Assembly: GCA_964654355.1 (NCBI GenBank)
Contig: CAZZIQ010000005.1
Coordinates: forward strand, 1-51,034
Length of the DNA stretch: 51,034 nucleotides
Origin: CAZZIQ01 sp964654355
GTDB taxonomy: Bacteria > Pseudomonadota > Gammaproteobacteria > GCF-002020875
Direction of reading: 5' to 3'
Shown: one piece after another, positions 44,457-51,034 of the stretch
Layout: each line of letters starts with the position of its first letter
Numbering within the stretch: position 1 is the stretch's first letter
The notes under the pieces: generated by a model
What the model was told of the DNA's origin: nothing
Database searches by the model: none
What the model saw: the letters and a program-made list of their open reading frames with translations, nothing else
Translations under genes and position numbers: made by a program

Positions 44457-45791
44457 ATGCACGCTGCTGACCTCCTCCTTCATGCTCGTTGGTTGTTACC
44501 GATCCGCCCGCGCGGGGTCGTGTTGGAACACCATGGCGTCGCCATTCGCGACGGCGTGATTCAAGCCATTGGTCCTAGCGCCGAGCTCAACGCAAACTGG
44601 CAAGCCAGCCAAAGCATCGATCTGGGTGAACAAGTCTTAATGCCAGGCTTGATCAATGCGCATACGCATGCGGCCATGGCCTTGCTGCGCGGCCTTGCTG
44701 ATGACCTGCCGCTGATGCCGTGGCTTCAAGAACACATCTGGCCCGCGGAACAACGCTGGGTCAGTCCTGAGTTTGTTGCCGACGGCACACGTTTGGCGTG
44801 CGCCGAAATGCTGCGCGGTGGCGTGACCTGCTTCAACGACATGTACTTCTTCCCCGAAGTCACTGCACAAGTCGCCAGCGAAATCGGACAACGCGCGGTG
44901 GTCGGTTTGATTGTGATCGACTTCCCAACGGCGTATGCGCAAGACGCCGATGATTACCTCGCGAAAGGCTTGGCCTTACAGGATCGACTACAAAACCACG
45001 CCACGCTACATACCGCCTTCGCGCCGCATGCGCCCTACACGGTGTCCGATGCGCCACTCACCCGCATTGCCATGCTGGCCGAAGAACTCGACATTCCGAT
45101 TCATATGCATGTGCATGAAACCGCCTTCGAAGTCGAAGAAGCGGTGAAGCAACATGGCGGCCGTCCACTGGCGCGCTTGGATGCCTTAGGTCTGCTCTCG
45201 CCGCGCCTCGCAGCCGTCCACATGACCCAGCTGCGCGAGGACGAGATCACCCGCCTCGCCGATACCGGCGTCAGCGTGATTCATTGCCCTGAATCCAACC
45301 TCAAGCTCGCCAGCGGCTTCTGTCCGGTGCAGACCTTGTTGGAGGCCGGCATCAATGTCGCGTTGGGTAGCGATGGCGCGGCCAGCAATAACGATCTCGA
45401 CATCTTTGGCGAGCTTCGCACCGCCGCCTTGCTTGCCAAGGGTGTGGCGCAAAACGCCGCCGCGCTCAACGCCGAGCAAGCACTTGAAATGGCCACGCTC
45501 GGTGGCGCACGCGCACTGGGCTTGGAGGAACGCATTGGCTCAATTGAGGTCGGAAAGGATGCTGACCTGATCTCATTGGATTTACGCAGCATCGAAACCC
45601 AACCGCTTTATCAACTCGCCTCGCAACTGGTGTATGCCGCAAGTCGAAATCAGGTGCGTAATGCGTGGGTGGCGGGGAAACATGTCCTGCATGAACGCAC
45701 ATTGATCAACGCCGACGCCGACGCGCTGGTCCACAATGCGGCAGAATGGGCGCAACGAATCGCAACGAATAAAACACACCATGTCGACTGA
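44457..45791 (+). CDS. mtaD: 5-methylthioadenosine/S-adenosylhomocysteine deaminase
   Basis: A 444-residue amidohydrolase of the TRZ/ATZ group. Metal ligands and active-site motifs are seen in MPGLINAHTHAAMALLRG, PIHMHVHETAFE, IHCPESNLKLASG and LGSDGAASNNDLDIFGELRT. The Pseudomonas homologue in the same position deaminates methylthioadenosine to methylthioinosine, and the adjacent mtnA supports that role. No SD is evident before ATG 44457 (GCCGCC), and a TATCTT -10-like hexamer lies just upstream, so the leader may be very short. Its stop overlaps the ubiG start by 11 nt. Confidence 0.9.
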   Translation: MHAADLLLHARWLLPIRPRGVVLEHHGVAIRDGVIQAIGPSAELNANWQASQSIDLGEQVLMPGLINAHTHAAMALLRGLADDLPLMPWLQEHIWPAEQRWVSPEFVADGTRLACAEMLRGGVTCFNDMYFFPEVTAQVASEIGQRAVVGLIVIDFPTAYAQDADDYLAKGLALQDRLQNHATLHTAFAPHAPYTVSDAPLTRIAMLAEELDIPIHMHVHETAFEVEEAVKQHGGRPLARLDALGLLSPRLAAVHMTQLREDEITRLADTGVSVIHCPESNLKLASGFCPVQTLLEAGINVALGSDGAASNNDLDIFGELRTAALLAKGVAQNAAALNAEQALEMATLGGARALGLEERIGSIEVGKDADLISLDLRSIETQPLYQLASQLVYAASRNQVRNAWVAGKHVLHERTLINADADALVHNAAEWAQRIATNKTHHVD

Positions 45792-46503
45792 AAACGCACG
45801 CAACATTGACCCGCACGAGGTCAACAAATTTGATGAGCTCGCGCATCGCTGGTGGGATCGCAAAGGTGAATTCCGCCCGCTGCATGACCTCAATCCAATT
45901 CGCTTGGACTACATCGATCAACAGTGCGGCGGCCTTGAAGGCAAAACCGTGATTGATGTTGGCTGTGGTGGCGGCATCCTCAGTGAGTCCATGCATTTCG
46001 TTGGCGCCAAAGTTACCGGCATTGATGCGGCTGGCGCAGCGCTGAGCGTTGCCAAGCTGCACCAGCTCGAATCCAATGCCGACGTCGAATACATCGCCAT
46101 CACTGCGGAAGAGCTCGCCGCACAACGCGCCGGTCAATACGACGTCGTCACCTGCATGGAAATGCTGGAGCATGTGCCCGATCCGGCCTCGGTGATTGCC
46201 GCGTGCAAGGCCTTGGTCAAACCCGGTGGAACCGTGTTCTTCTCCACCATCAACCGCAATCCAAAGTCATGGTTATTTGCGATTGTCGGTGCGGAATACG
46301 TCTTAAAGCTTTTACCGAAAGGCACCCATGACTACCGCAAGCTGATTCGTCCCAGCGAAATGAGCACATGGTGCCGCGCCGCAGGCCTCGAAGTCACCGA
46401 CCTGATGGGCCTGCAATACAACCCATTCAACAAACTGTTCACGCTGTCTTCACGCGACCTCAGTGTCAACTACATGGCGACGACGACGCGTCCCGCCGAA
46501 TAA
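45781..46503 (+). CDS. ubiG: Ubiquinone biosynthesis O-methyltransferase
   Basis: A 240-residue SAM-dependent enzyme performing both O-methylations in ubiquinone synthesis. Seen are DELAHRWWDRKGEFRPLHDL and RLDYIDQQC typical of UbiG, motif I VIDVGCGGGILSESMHFVGA, CMEMLEHVPDP, and the membrane-association region FSTINRNPKSWLFAIVGAEY. The start at 45781 (MSTENARNIDPHEV) overlaps the mtaD stop. Length equals E. coli UbiG (240). A HAD phosphatase gene follows 14 nt downstream. Confidence 0.97.
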   Translation: MSTENARNIDPHEVNKFDELAHRWWDRKGEFRPLHDLNPIRLDYIDQQCGGLEGKTVIDVGCGGGILSESMHFVGAKVTGIDAAGAALSVAKLHQLESNADVEYIAITAEELAAQRAGQYDVVTCMEMLEHVPDPASVIAACKALVKPGGTVFFSTINRNPKSWLFAIVGAEYVLKLLPKGTHDYRKLIRPSEMSTWCRAAGLEVTDLMGLQYNPFNKLFTLSSRDLSVNYMATTTRPAE

Positions 46504-46517
46504 ACCGACGAAGTTTT

Positions 46518-47186
46518 ATGTCGATCCTCACAGATGTACGGACAGTACTGTTCGACTTAGACGGCACCCTTGCCGATACCGCCGGTGATCTCGGTTATGC
46601 CCTGAATGTCATCCTGGCCCGCCACGGCCAAGAAGCCTTGCCGCCCGCGCGCGTGCGTCCTTATGCCTCGAATGGCAGCGCGGCATTGATCGAACTCGGC
46701 TTTGGTCCACGCAGCAGCGTGCCCAACTTTGAAGAACTGCGCGAAGCCCTGCTCGCGGTGTATGAACAAAACCTTACTCGTGCCACCAAACTGTTTGATG
46801 GCATGAATGAGGTCTTGGCCGAACTGGATCAACGCGGCCTGCAATGGGGCGTCGTTACTAACAAGCCGGCGCGCTTCACCGAACCACTGATCTCACAACT
46901 CGGACTGATTCCACGTTGTCACTGCGTTGTGAGCGGCGACCAAGTCAAACGCAGCAAGCCCGCACCCGACTCTTTACTTAAGGCCTGCAAAAACCTGCAA
47001 ACCAAACCTGAACATTGCGTTTATGTTGGCGATGCACCGCGGGATATCGACGCCGGCAAAGCCGCAGGCATGCGTACCGTGGCTGCGCGCTACGGCTACA
47101 TCATGCCCGGCGACAAACCCGAGAAGTGGAAAGCCGATGTCTTGATTGATCGGCCAGAAGATTTGCTAGCGCTACTCGGCGACTAA
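46518..47186 (+). CDS. HAD-superfamily phosphatase, Gph/MupP type
   Basis: A 222-residue phosphatase. HAD motif I is VLFDLDGTLADTAGDL, motif II is GVVTNKPAR, motif III has the Lys in RSKPAPDSLL, and motif IV is YVGDAPRDIDAGKAAGM. An alpha-helical cap lies between. The family includes phosphoglycolate phosphatase (Gph) and N-acetylmuramic acid 6-phosphate phosphatase (MupP, peptidoglycan recycling). In Pseudomonas the gene directly after ubiG is mupP, which favours MupP by position, but sequence alone does not settle it. The product start MSILTDVRTVLFDLDG has no strong SD. The 3' end overlaps the convergent sortase gene by 4 nt. Confidence 0.85.
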   Translation: MSILTDVRTVLFDLDGTLADTAGDLGYALNVILARHGQEALPPARVRPYASNGSAALIELGFGPRSSVPNFEELREALLAVYEQNLTRATKLFDGMNEVLAELDQRGLQWGVVTNKPARFTEPLISQLGLIPRCHCVVSGDQVKRSKPAPDSLLKACKNLQTKPEHCVYVGDAPRDIDAGKAAGMRTVAARYGYIMPGDKPEKWKADVLIDRPEDLLALLGD

Positions 47187-47791
47187 TCAGCTGCTAGTTG
47201 CACCACCAAGCGCAACGGCCCATTGGGGTTTACGGCGTCAAACGGATAGCAGGTCACCAAGACCAACGCATCTTCGCCCTCCGGAAAGATCTCGAGCGTC
47301 TGCTGACGCACATTGATCACGTCCATTTGTGTAACGCGATAGGAACGCATGCCCTGCTCGGTTTCCAGCGCCACCGACTCGCCCACCAAAACATCTCGCA
47401 GGACAGTGAAGTGGGTATCGCGATGCGCGCTGATGACCTTGGTGCCTAACGTTGCAGAAAGCGCAGCTGATTGCGGGTTGTGTCCCGGTGCAAAAGCCAA
47501 AGACGCACCCTGATCGCCGGAAAGCACCACATACGACTCGCCCCGTTGCAGGAAATGCAGTCGAGCGACAGGCCAATGATCGGCCCACGCCCAAGGCTTC
47601 ACCGGCACGCCGCCCAAGGCTTTGGATTCTTCCCATGCGCGCTCTAATAACACCTGCGCCACAACGGCCTTAGCGGGAATCCACAGACCTTGCACCAACA
47701 AACCTACGCCCAGCACCATGAGCAGAGCGATCACCGCGCGACGCGGCGAGAGCGACCGGATCGACTTTAATGACTCACGCCACATGAGCAT
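47183..47791 (-). CDS. Class GN-type (proteobacterial) sortase
   Basis: About 202 residues from ATG 47791 (a GTG at 47803 would add four). A basic N-terminus is followed by one membrane anchor (AVIALLMVLGVGLLVQGLWI), then a sortase domain outside the membrane. The catalytic triad is visible: His in KVISAHRDTHF (about 123), Cys in LVLVTCYPFDA (about 181) and Arg in GPLRLVVQL (about 194). Sortases cleave a C-terminal sorting motif and rejoin the protein to an amine. In this family each sortase serves one adjacent target gene; here the target stop overlaps this start. Sortases are rare in Gram-negative bacteria. Confidence 0.92.
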   Translation of the reverse strand: MLMWRESLKSIRSLSPRRAVIALLMVLGVGLLVQGLWIPAKAVVAQVLLERAWEESKALGGVPVKPWAWADHWPVARLHFLQRGESYVVLSGDQGASLAFAPGHNPQSAALSATLGTKVISAHRDTHFTVLRDVLVGESVALETEQGMRSYRVTQMDVINVRQQTLEIFPEGEDALVLVTCYPFDAVNPNGPLRLVVQLAAD

Positions 47792-49829
47792 CCCGGCGCT
47801 CACGGTTCCAGAGCCAACCCGCTGTGATCAGCAATAACAAGCCAGACAAAATCAGCAACTGCATCGGCGTTGCGGTCTGTGCCGCAGCGATGCGCAAGCC
47901 TTGCGGGCGATTCGACAAGCGCTTCACTTCCAACAGGTCTTGATCGGCGGGACGAACGGGCGTGACATCCACCGCAACGAGGCTGGTGTACTTGCTCACT
48001 AGGTGATGGCGCAGCGCGAGCTCAACAATTTCCCTACGCACCACCGATTCGGGCGTACCCAACACCGCACGATCCATCCACTCTTCAATCCGCTGCCGCC
48101 CCCAATGGGTATCCAATCCTTGCATCGTCTTGGCTTGTAGTAGCGGCACCGTGAATTCAATGTCTTTGCTGCCGTAGCGACCTTTGATCGTTACCTCCTT
48201 GGGGACATTGGACGATTGCAGCGCAACCGTAATCGGCTCACCGCCATACAAATCGGGAATGCGCTCCGGTAGCTGATAGCCATACACCCCGAAGTCGACC
48301 TCAATATTCGTCAGCAGTGGCTTCTCCATCTTGGCAAACAAGGCGCGTAACTTTTCTTCGACCTCTTGCTCGCGCCCAATATGCGTAAACGTCCCGCGCC
48401 CAAACTGAGCGGCCTTGCGCATGAAATAGCTGTTCGGTGCCGAGCCGATCCCGACGGTAAACAAACGATGCTCACCCAGATGATCTTCAATCAAAGTAAA
48501 GAGCTCTTTTTCATTGCCCACCGCGCCATCGGTCAGGAACAAGACCTGCCGCATCCGGCTACCCGCAAACGGGTTTTCTTGCGCCAATGCACCCTCCAAG
48601 GCGGGCTGCATGTTCGTACCTCCATCGGCTTCAAGATCTTCAACAAAGTGTTGTGCCAAGGTCAGTGCCTCGGCGCTGGCCAAGCGAGGATTACCAAACA
48701 AAACCTCTGCCGCATCACTAAAGCGGATGATGTTGAAGCTATCGATTGGACGCAGACGCTTGAGCGCCAGCTGCAATGCGGCTTTGGCTTGACGCATCGA
48801 CGGCCCCGCCATTGAGCCCGAGGTGTCGATGATGAAGATCAGTTCACGCGCAATCGCTTCAGGCTGATGCATCGGTGCGGGAGGCATGAGCATCAACACA
48901 CTGTAGTAGCCATCGCGGGTTGCTTCTTGAGTGAGGAATGCACCGGTGGGCTGATGTCCCGGTCGCGGCGTCCACACCAACTCAAAGTCACGATCTGCAG
49001 GCTGCGCATCCTCTTGCAAACGAATCCGCATACCTTCACTACCGGCAATGCGTAACGGCTCTTGGGTAATGGCGTGATAACGGCTTTGTACCGTATCGAC
49101 CGGCACACCGGGCTCGAGCTCGACCGTAAGACGGATATGCCCTTGCGGATCTTCTGGCTCTGCGACGGCATTCGCCATTTCACCTGGCAATACACCGTAG
49201 CGTGGCGTGCCAACCGCATCGATGACGGTTTGGTGCTTAACGGCTGGATTGAAGCGTGGCGTAATCGCCATCGGGAAGCGTAGCGAGAAAGACGCATCGG
49301 ACCATCGCGCGAGATGCTGGTACTCGATCTCGATGATCACCTCACCTTTGGGCGGAATGTTAGCGACCGCTGTGGTGAAGAGATTGGGCCGTGCCTGATC
49401 CAACAAGCTCGCGACCTTGCCCTCGGCCTTGGCCTGCTCATAGGTACGGCGTGCCTGTTCTTTCTCTTGAACCTGTCCCTCAATCAAACGATCGCCGATT
49501 TGCATGCGCATGTGATCGACCGCGGCATCTTCTGGCAAGGGAAAGGCATAGGTCCCTTCCATAAATAAATCGAGCGGATTATCAAAACGTTGGCGAATCT
49601 TGGTGCGCACCACCGGGCCACTCACTCGAATCAACACCGCCGTATCCACCGGCGGCGCAGCGAAATACCCGCCCTCTGCGGCATGCAACAACAGCTCACC
49701 GCGTGACACCTCTGAAATCCGCACCCGCTCAGGCGACGCAAAAACCGCGCCTGAGGCCAGCAACAATACAAAGAACACCAATCCGTATTGACGCAGCTCG
49801 TCGATCACATCCCGCAAGACCCTACGCAT
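47775..49829 (-). CDS. VIT/vWA-domain sortase target protein
   Basis: A 684-residue envelope protein. The signal peptide covers 1 to about 31 (core YGLVFFVLLLASGAVFAS). A VIT domain spans about 40-165 (GTYAFPLPEDAAVDHMRMQI). A vWA domain spans about 328-500, with a complete MIDAS: DTSGS at 335-339, Thr405 and Asp434. The C-terminus has a sorting-signal layout: AAAQTATP at 648-655, a hydrophobic helix at about 656-674, then NRERRD. The usual LPxT proline is missing. It matches the described proteobacterial sortase target family. GGAGG precedes ATG 49829, with a terminator hairpin further upstream. Its function, probably adhesion or surface binding, is inferred only from the domains. Confidence 0.92.
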   Translation of the reverse strand: MRRVLRDVIDELRQYGLVFFVLLLASGAVFASPERVRISEVSRGELLLHAAEGGYFAAPPVDTAVLIRVSGPVVRTKIRQRFDNPLDLFMEGTYAFPLPEDAAVDHMRMQIGDRLIEGQVQEKEQARRTYEQAKAEGKVASLLDQARPNLFTTAVANIPPKGEVIIEIEYQHLARWSDASFSLRFPMAITPRFNPAVKHQTVIDAVGTPRYGVLPGEMANAVAEPEDPQGHIRLTVELEPGVPVDTVQSRYHAITQEPLRIAGSEGMRIRLQEDAQPADRDFELVWTPRPGHQPTGAFLTQEATRDGYYSVLMLMPPAPMHQPEAIARELIFIIDTSGSMAGPSMRQAKAALQLALKRLRPIDSFNIIRFSDAAEVLFGNPRLASAEALTLAQHFVEDLEADGGTNMQPALEGALAQENPFAGSRMRQVLFLTDGAVGNEKELFTLIEDHLGEHRLFTVGIGSAPNSYFMRKAAQFGRGTFTHIGREQEVEEKLRALFAKMEKPLLTNIEVDFGVYGYQLPERIPDLYGGEPITVALQSSNVPKEVTIKGRYGSKDIEFTVPLLQAKTMQGLDTHWGRQRIEEWMDRAVLGTPESVVRREIVELALRHHLVSKYTSLVAVDVTPVRPADQDLLEVKRLSNRPQGLRIAAAQTATPMQLLILSGLLLLITAGWLWNRERRDAHVA

Positions 49830-50118
49830 AGCGATTCCTCCAAAAGCGACGCCTCAAAAAAAGAACCCCCTCAGAGAGGGGGTTAAACGGAGGAGAAGCG
49901 CCCACAAAACCCGTTCATGGGTTCGTATTACGCCGCAAGGACGAGCCAAAGAATTGCAGGAAAAATGCGTGAACAACGCGAAAACCAGTCAAGCAGATCG
50001 GCAACGCAGAATTTCCGCATCCCTTGTCGAAATATTGCGGATTGAGTTTCGCGACACCCTTCGTCGCTCGGTCTCTCTATGATTCGAAGCCACCAACAAC
50101 AAGAAGCCGGAGATGGGC
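49830..50118. other. Divergent control region of the sortase operon and pdsR
   Basis: 289 bp with no convincing gene. It holds the terminator-like hairpin at 49856-49884, a small hairpin at 49908-49923 and an inverted repeat GCGT-GAACA-ACGC near 49969. A TATGAT -10-like hexamer near 50088 points to pdsR without a good -35. A GGAG SD at 50109-50112 serves pdsR. No clear minus-strand promoter was identified. Confidence 0.5.
49856..49884 (-). terminator. Terminator-like hairpin in the leader of the sortase-target gene
   Basis: On the minus strand: AACCCCCTC, loop TCT, GAGGGGGTT, C, then seven T. The 9-bp stem plus U-tract is a good intrinsic terminator, and it ends only 26 nt before the target gene's ATG, on the same strand. 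A second small hairpin, AACCC-ATGAAC-GGGTT, lies just upstream (49908-49923). Its GGGTT arm could instead pair with the AACCC arm of the terminator, an antiterminator-like option. Confidence 0.75.
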
Positions 50119-50811
50119 ATGCCACACCACGTAGTCATCGTCGAAGACGACACCACCGCGCTTGAAAACTACTGCAACGCCCTCGCCGGCCACGGCTATG
50201 CCGTACATGGCTATCCCGACCGGGCCACCGCCATCCGCGCGATTCAGGCCGACGCACCCGACCTAGCGATCTTGGATATTCAACTCGGCACCGAATACGA
50301 CGGCGGCTTTGATGTGCTGCGCTTTTTGCAACAACACGCCCCACAAACCATTCCGCTGTTTGTCTCCGCGCGCGACAACGACTTCGACCGCATCAGCGGG
50401 CTGCGCATGGGCGCCTGGGATTACCTACCGAAACCGGTCAGCCTCAGCATCCTCAAAGAACGCGTCGCTTCGCTCATCCGCATCCGCGAACTGCGCAGCC
50501 AACCAGAATCAACACCAAGCCTACCTGCGGAACATGGCTTATCGGTGGATCTCGAACGTGTGCGTGCGCACTGGAACGGTCAGGAACTCGAAGCCACGCT
50601 CACGGAATTACGCATCTTAGATTGCCTAGCGAGTCAGCCCGGCAAGGTGTGCAGCTTCAATCAACTTGCTGAAGTCACGCGCCAACGCATCGTGACCCAG
50701 AACACCATCAGCGGACACATCCGCCGCATTCGCGGCAAGCTCAAGACGATGGATCCGAGCTTCCGTGCCATTCGCAATGTGCACGGCGTGGGGTATCGCT
50801 GGGAAATATGA
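50119..50811 (+). CDS. pdsR: OmpR-type response regulator of the dedicated sortase system
   Basis: A 230-residue response regulator. In the receiver, the acidic pair is at residues 10-11, phospho-acceptor Asp53 is in LAILDIQLG, Ser83 is in FVSARDNDFD and Lys105 is in YLPKPVSL. The C-terminal winged helix begins near 136 (LSVDLERVRAHWNGQELEAT) and ends NVHGVGYRWEI. SARDNDFDRISGLRMGAWDY and NTISGHIRRIRGKL resemble the regulator of the proteobacterial dedicated sortase system. ATG 50119 is preferred to 50113 because GGAG lies 6 nt before it. It is divergent from the target gene. No histidine kinase is visible before the window ends. Confidence 0.85.
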   Translation: MPHHVVIVEDDTTALENYCNALAGHGYAVHGYPDRATAIRAIQADAPDLAILDIQLGTEYDGGFDVLRFLQQHAPQTIPLFVSARDNDFDRISGLRMGAWDYLPKPVSLSILKERVASLIRIRELRSQPESTPSLPAEHGLSVDLERVRAHWNGQELEATLTELRILDCLASQPGKVCSFNQLAEVTRQRIVTQNTISGHIRRIRGKLKTMDPSFRAIRNVHGVGYRWEI

Positions 50812-50873
50812 CAAAGCGCCTGAAAAGTCACTAATAACGACGATCTTGCGGCTATCGTTCGACAACCCAAAAA

Positions 50874-50886
50874 CACTGATTCAGTG
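50874..50886. promoter_or_regulatory. Short perfect palindrome upstream of the last gene
   Basis: CACTGA-T-TCAGTG, a perfect 6+1+6 inverted repeat in the 159-bp gap between pdsR and the gene starting at 50971. It has no T-tract, so it looks more like a protein-binding site than a terminator. The binding protein is unknown. Confidence 0.3.
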
Positions 50887-50970
50887 ATGTTCTAACGCAG
50901 GGTTTTCGCACTTCCCTGCTGCCCCTGCGGCTCTATACAGTCCCATCCGAGTCCCAAGGAAGGAACCGAC

Positions 50971-51034
50971 ATGAACCCCGAAAGCCCCATCACACGCTCA
51001 TTGCTTAGCCGCCTCACCGAAGGCTTTGCACTGC
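50971..51034 (+). CDS. Unidentified gene, 5' end only
   Basis: An ATG at 50971 preceded by AAGGAAGG opens a frame that runs to the window edge and encodes 21 residues (MNPESPITRSLLSRLTEGFA then L). The N-terminus is not an obvious signal peptide. The sensor kinase PdsS would be the expected partner of pdsR, but these residues do not identify it. The function cannot be assigned. Confidence 0.5.
   Translation, partial: MNPESPITRSLLSRLTEGFAL

Noticed and set aside
49928..50125. A 65-codon minus-strand frame ending in a hydrophobic stretch, upstream of the sortase target
   Set aside because: It could in principle be a leader peptide for the attenuator, but no SD precedes its internal starts, it overlaps the pdsR start, and it has no run of regulatory codons.

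Overview
The window is a chromosomal core-gene segment of a gammaproteobacterium. There is no phage, plasmid, IS or CRISPR signal. Gene order matches several conserved gammaproteobacterial neighbourhoods: serS-rarA-lolA-ftsK-(ald)-trxB-aat-infA-clpA-clpS-cspD, icd<>rluE-nudJ-mnmA-hflD-purB as in E. coli, and mtaD<>mtnA-gyrA-serC-pheA-hisC-(tyrA)-aroA-cmk-rpsA-ihfB with ubiG and a HAD phosphatase, as in Pseudomonas. The base composition (mid-50s % GC by eye), the short dispersed palindromic intergenic repeats and the ald-ftsK-lolA-rarA block would fit a Xanthomonadales- or Nevskiales-like lineage. That placement is inference, and no rRNA or tRNA is present to confirm it.

Layout. 69-13126 (minus strand): a PilT-type ATPase, a small SET-domain methyltransferase, siroheme synthase CysG, a CBS-pair protein, SerS, the CrcB fluoride channel, a large MscS-family channel, RarA, LolA, FtsK and alanine dehydrogenase. 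13232-16013 (plus): TrxB, the two N-end-rule aminoacyl-transferases Aat and Bpt, and InfA. 16018-18735 (minus): ClpA and ClpS. The N-degron tagging enzymes, adaptor and unfoldase therefore lie within 5 kb, followed by divergent cspD. 19356-28405: icd (minus); rluE-nudJ-mnmA-hflD (plus); acnB plus a coupled methyltransferase (minus); purB (plus). 28423-44382 (minus): a long convoy, in transcription order mtnA, gyrA, serC, serA, pheA, hisC, tyrA, aroA, cmk, rpsA, ihfB, lapA, lapB, pyrF. Many of its stop/start codons overlap. It joins serine and aromatic amino-acid synthesis to translation, DNA topology and LPS control. 44457-47186 (plus): MTA/SAH deaminase, UbiG and a HAD phosphatase.

47183-50811 is the accessory-looking part: a Gram-negative dedicated sortase system. 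It has a class GN-type sortase, its single VIT/vWA target protein with a C-terminal membrane anchor, and a divergent OmpR-type response regulator that looks like PdsR. The target's leader carries an intrinsic-terminator hairpin between any plausible promoter and the start codon, so attenuation is possible, and the sorting motif is atypical. The window ends in the first 21 codons of an unidentified gene.

Other non-genic features: a roughly 100-bp imperfect palindrome present three times (20641, 23641, 39150), a different palindrome beside the third copy, a bidirectional cspD/icd terminator, a strong gyrA terminator directly ahead of serC, a structured rpsA leader, and a perfect hairpin that contains both stop codons of convergent infA and clpA.
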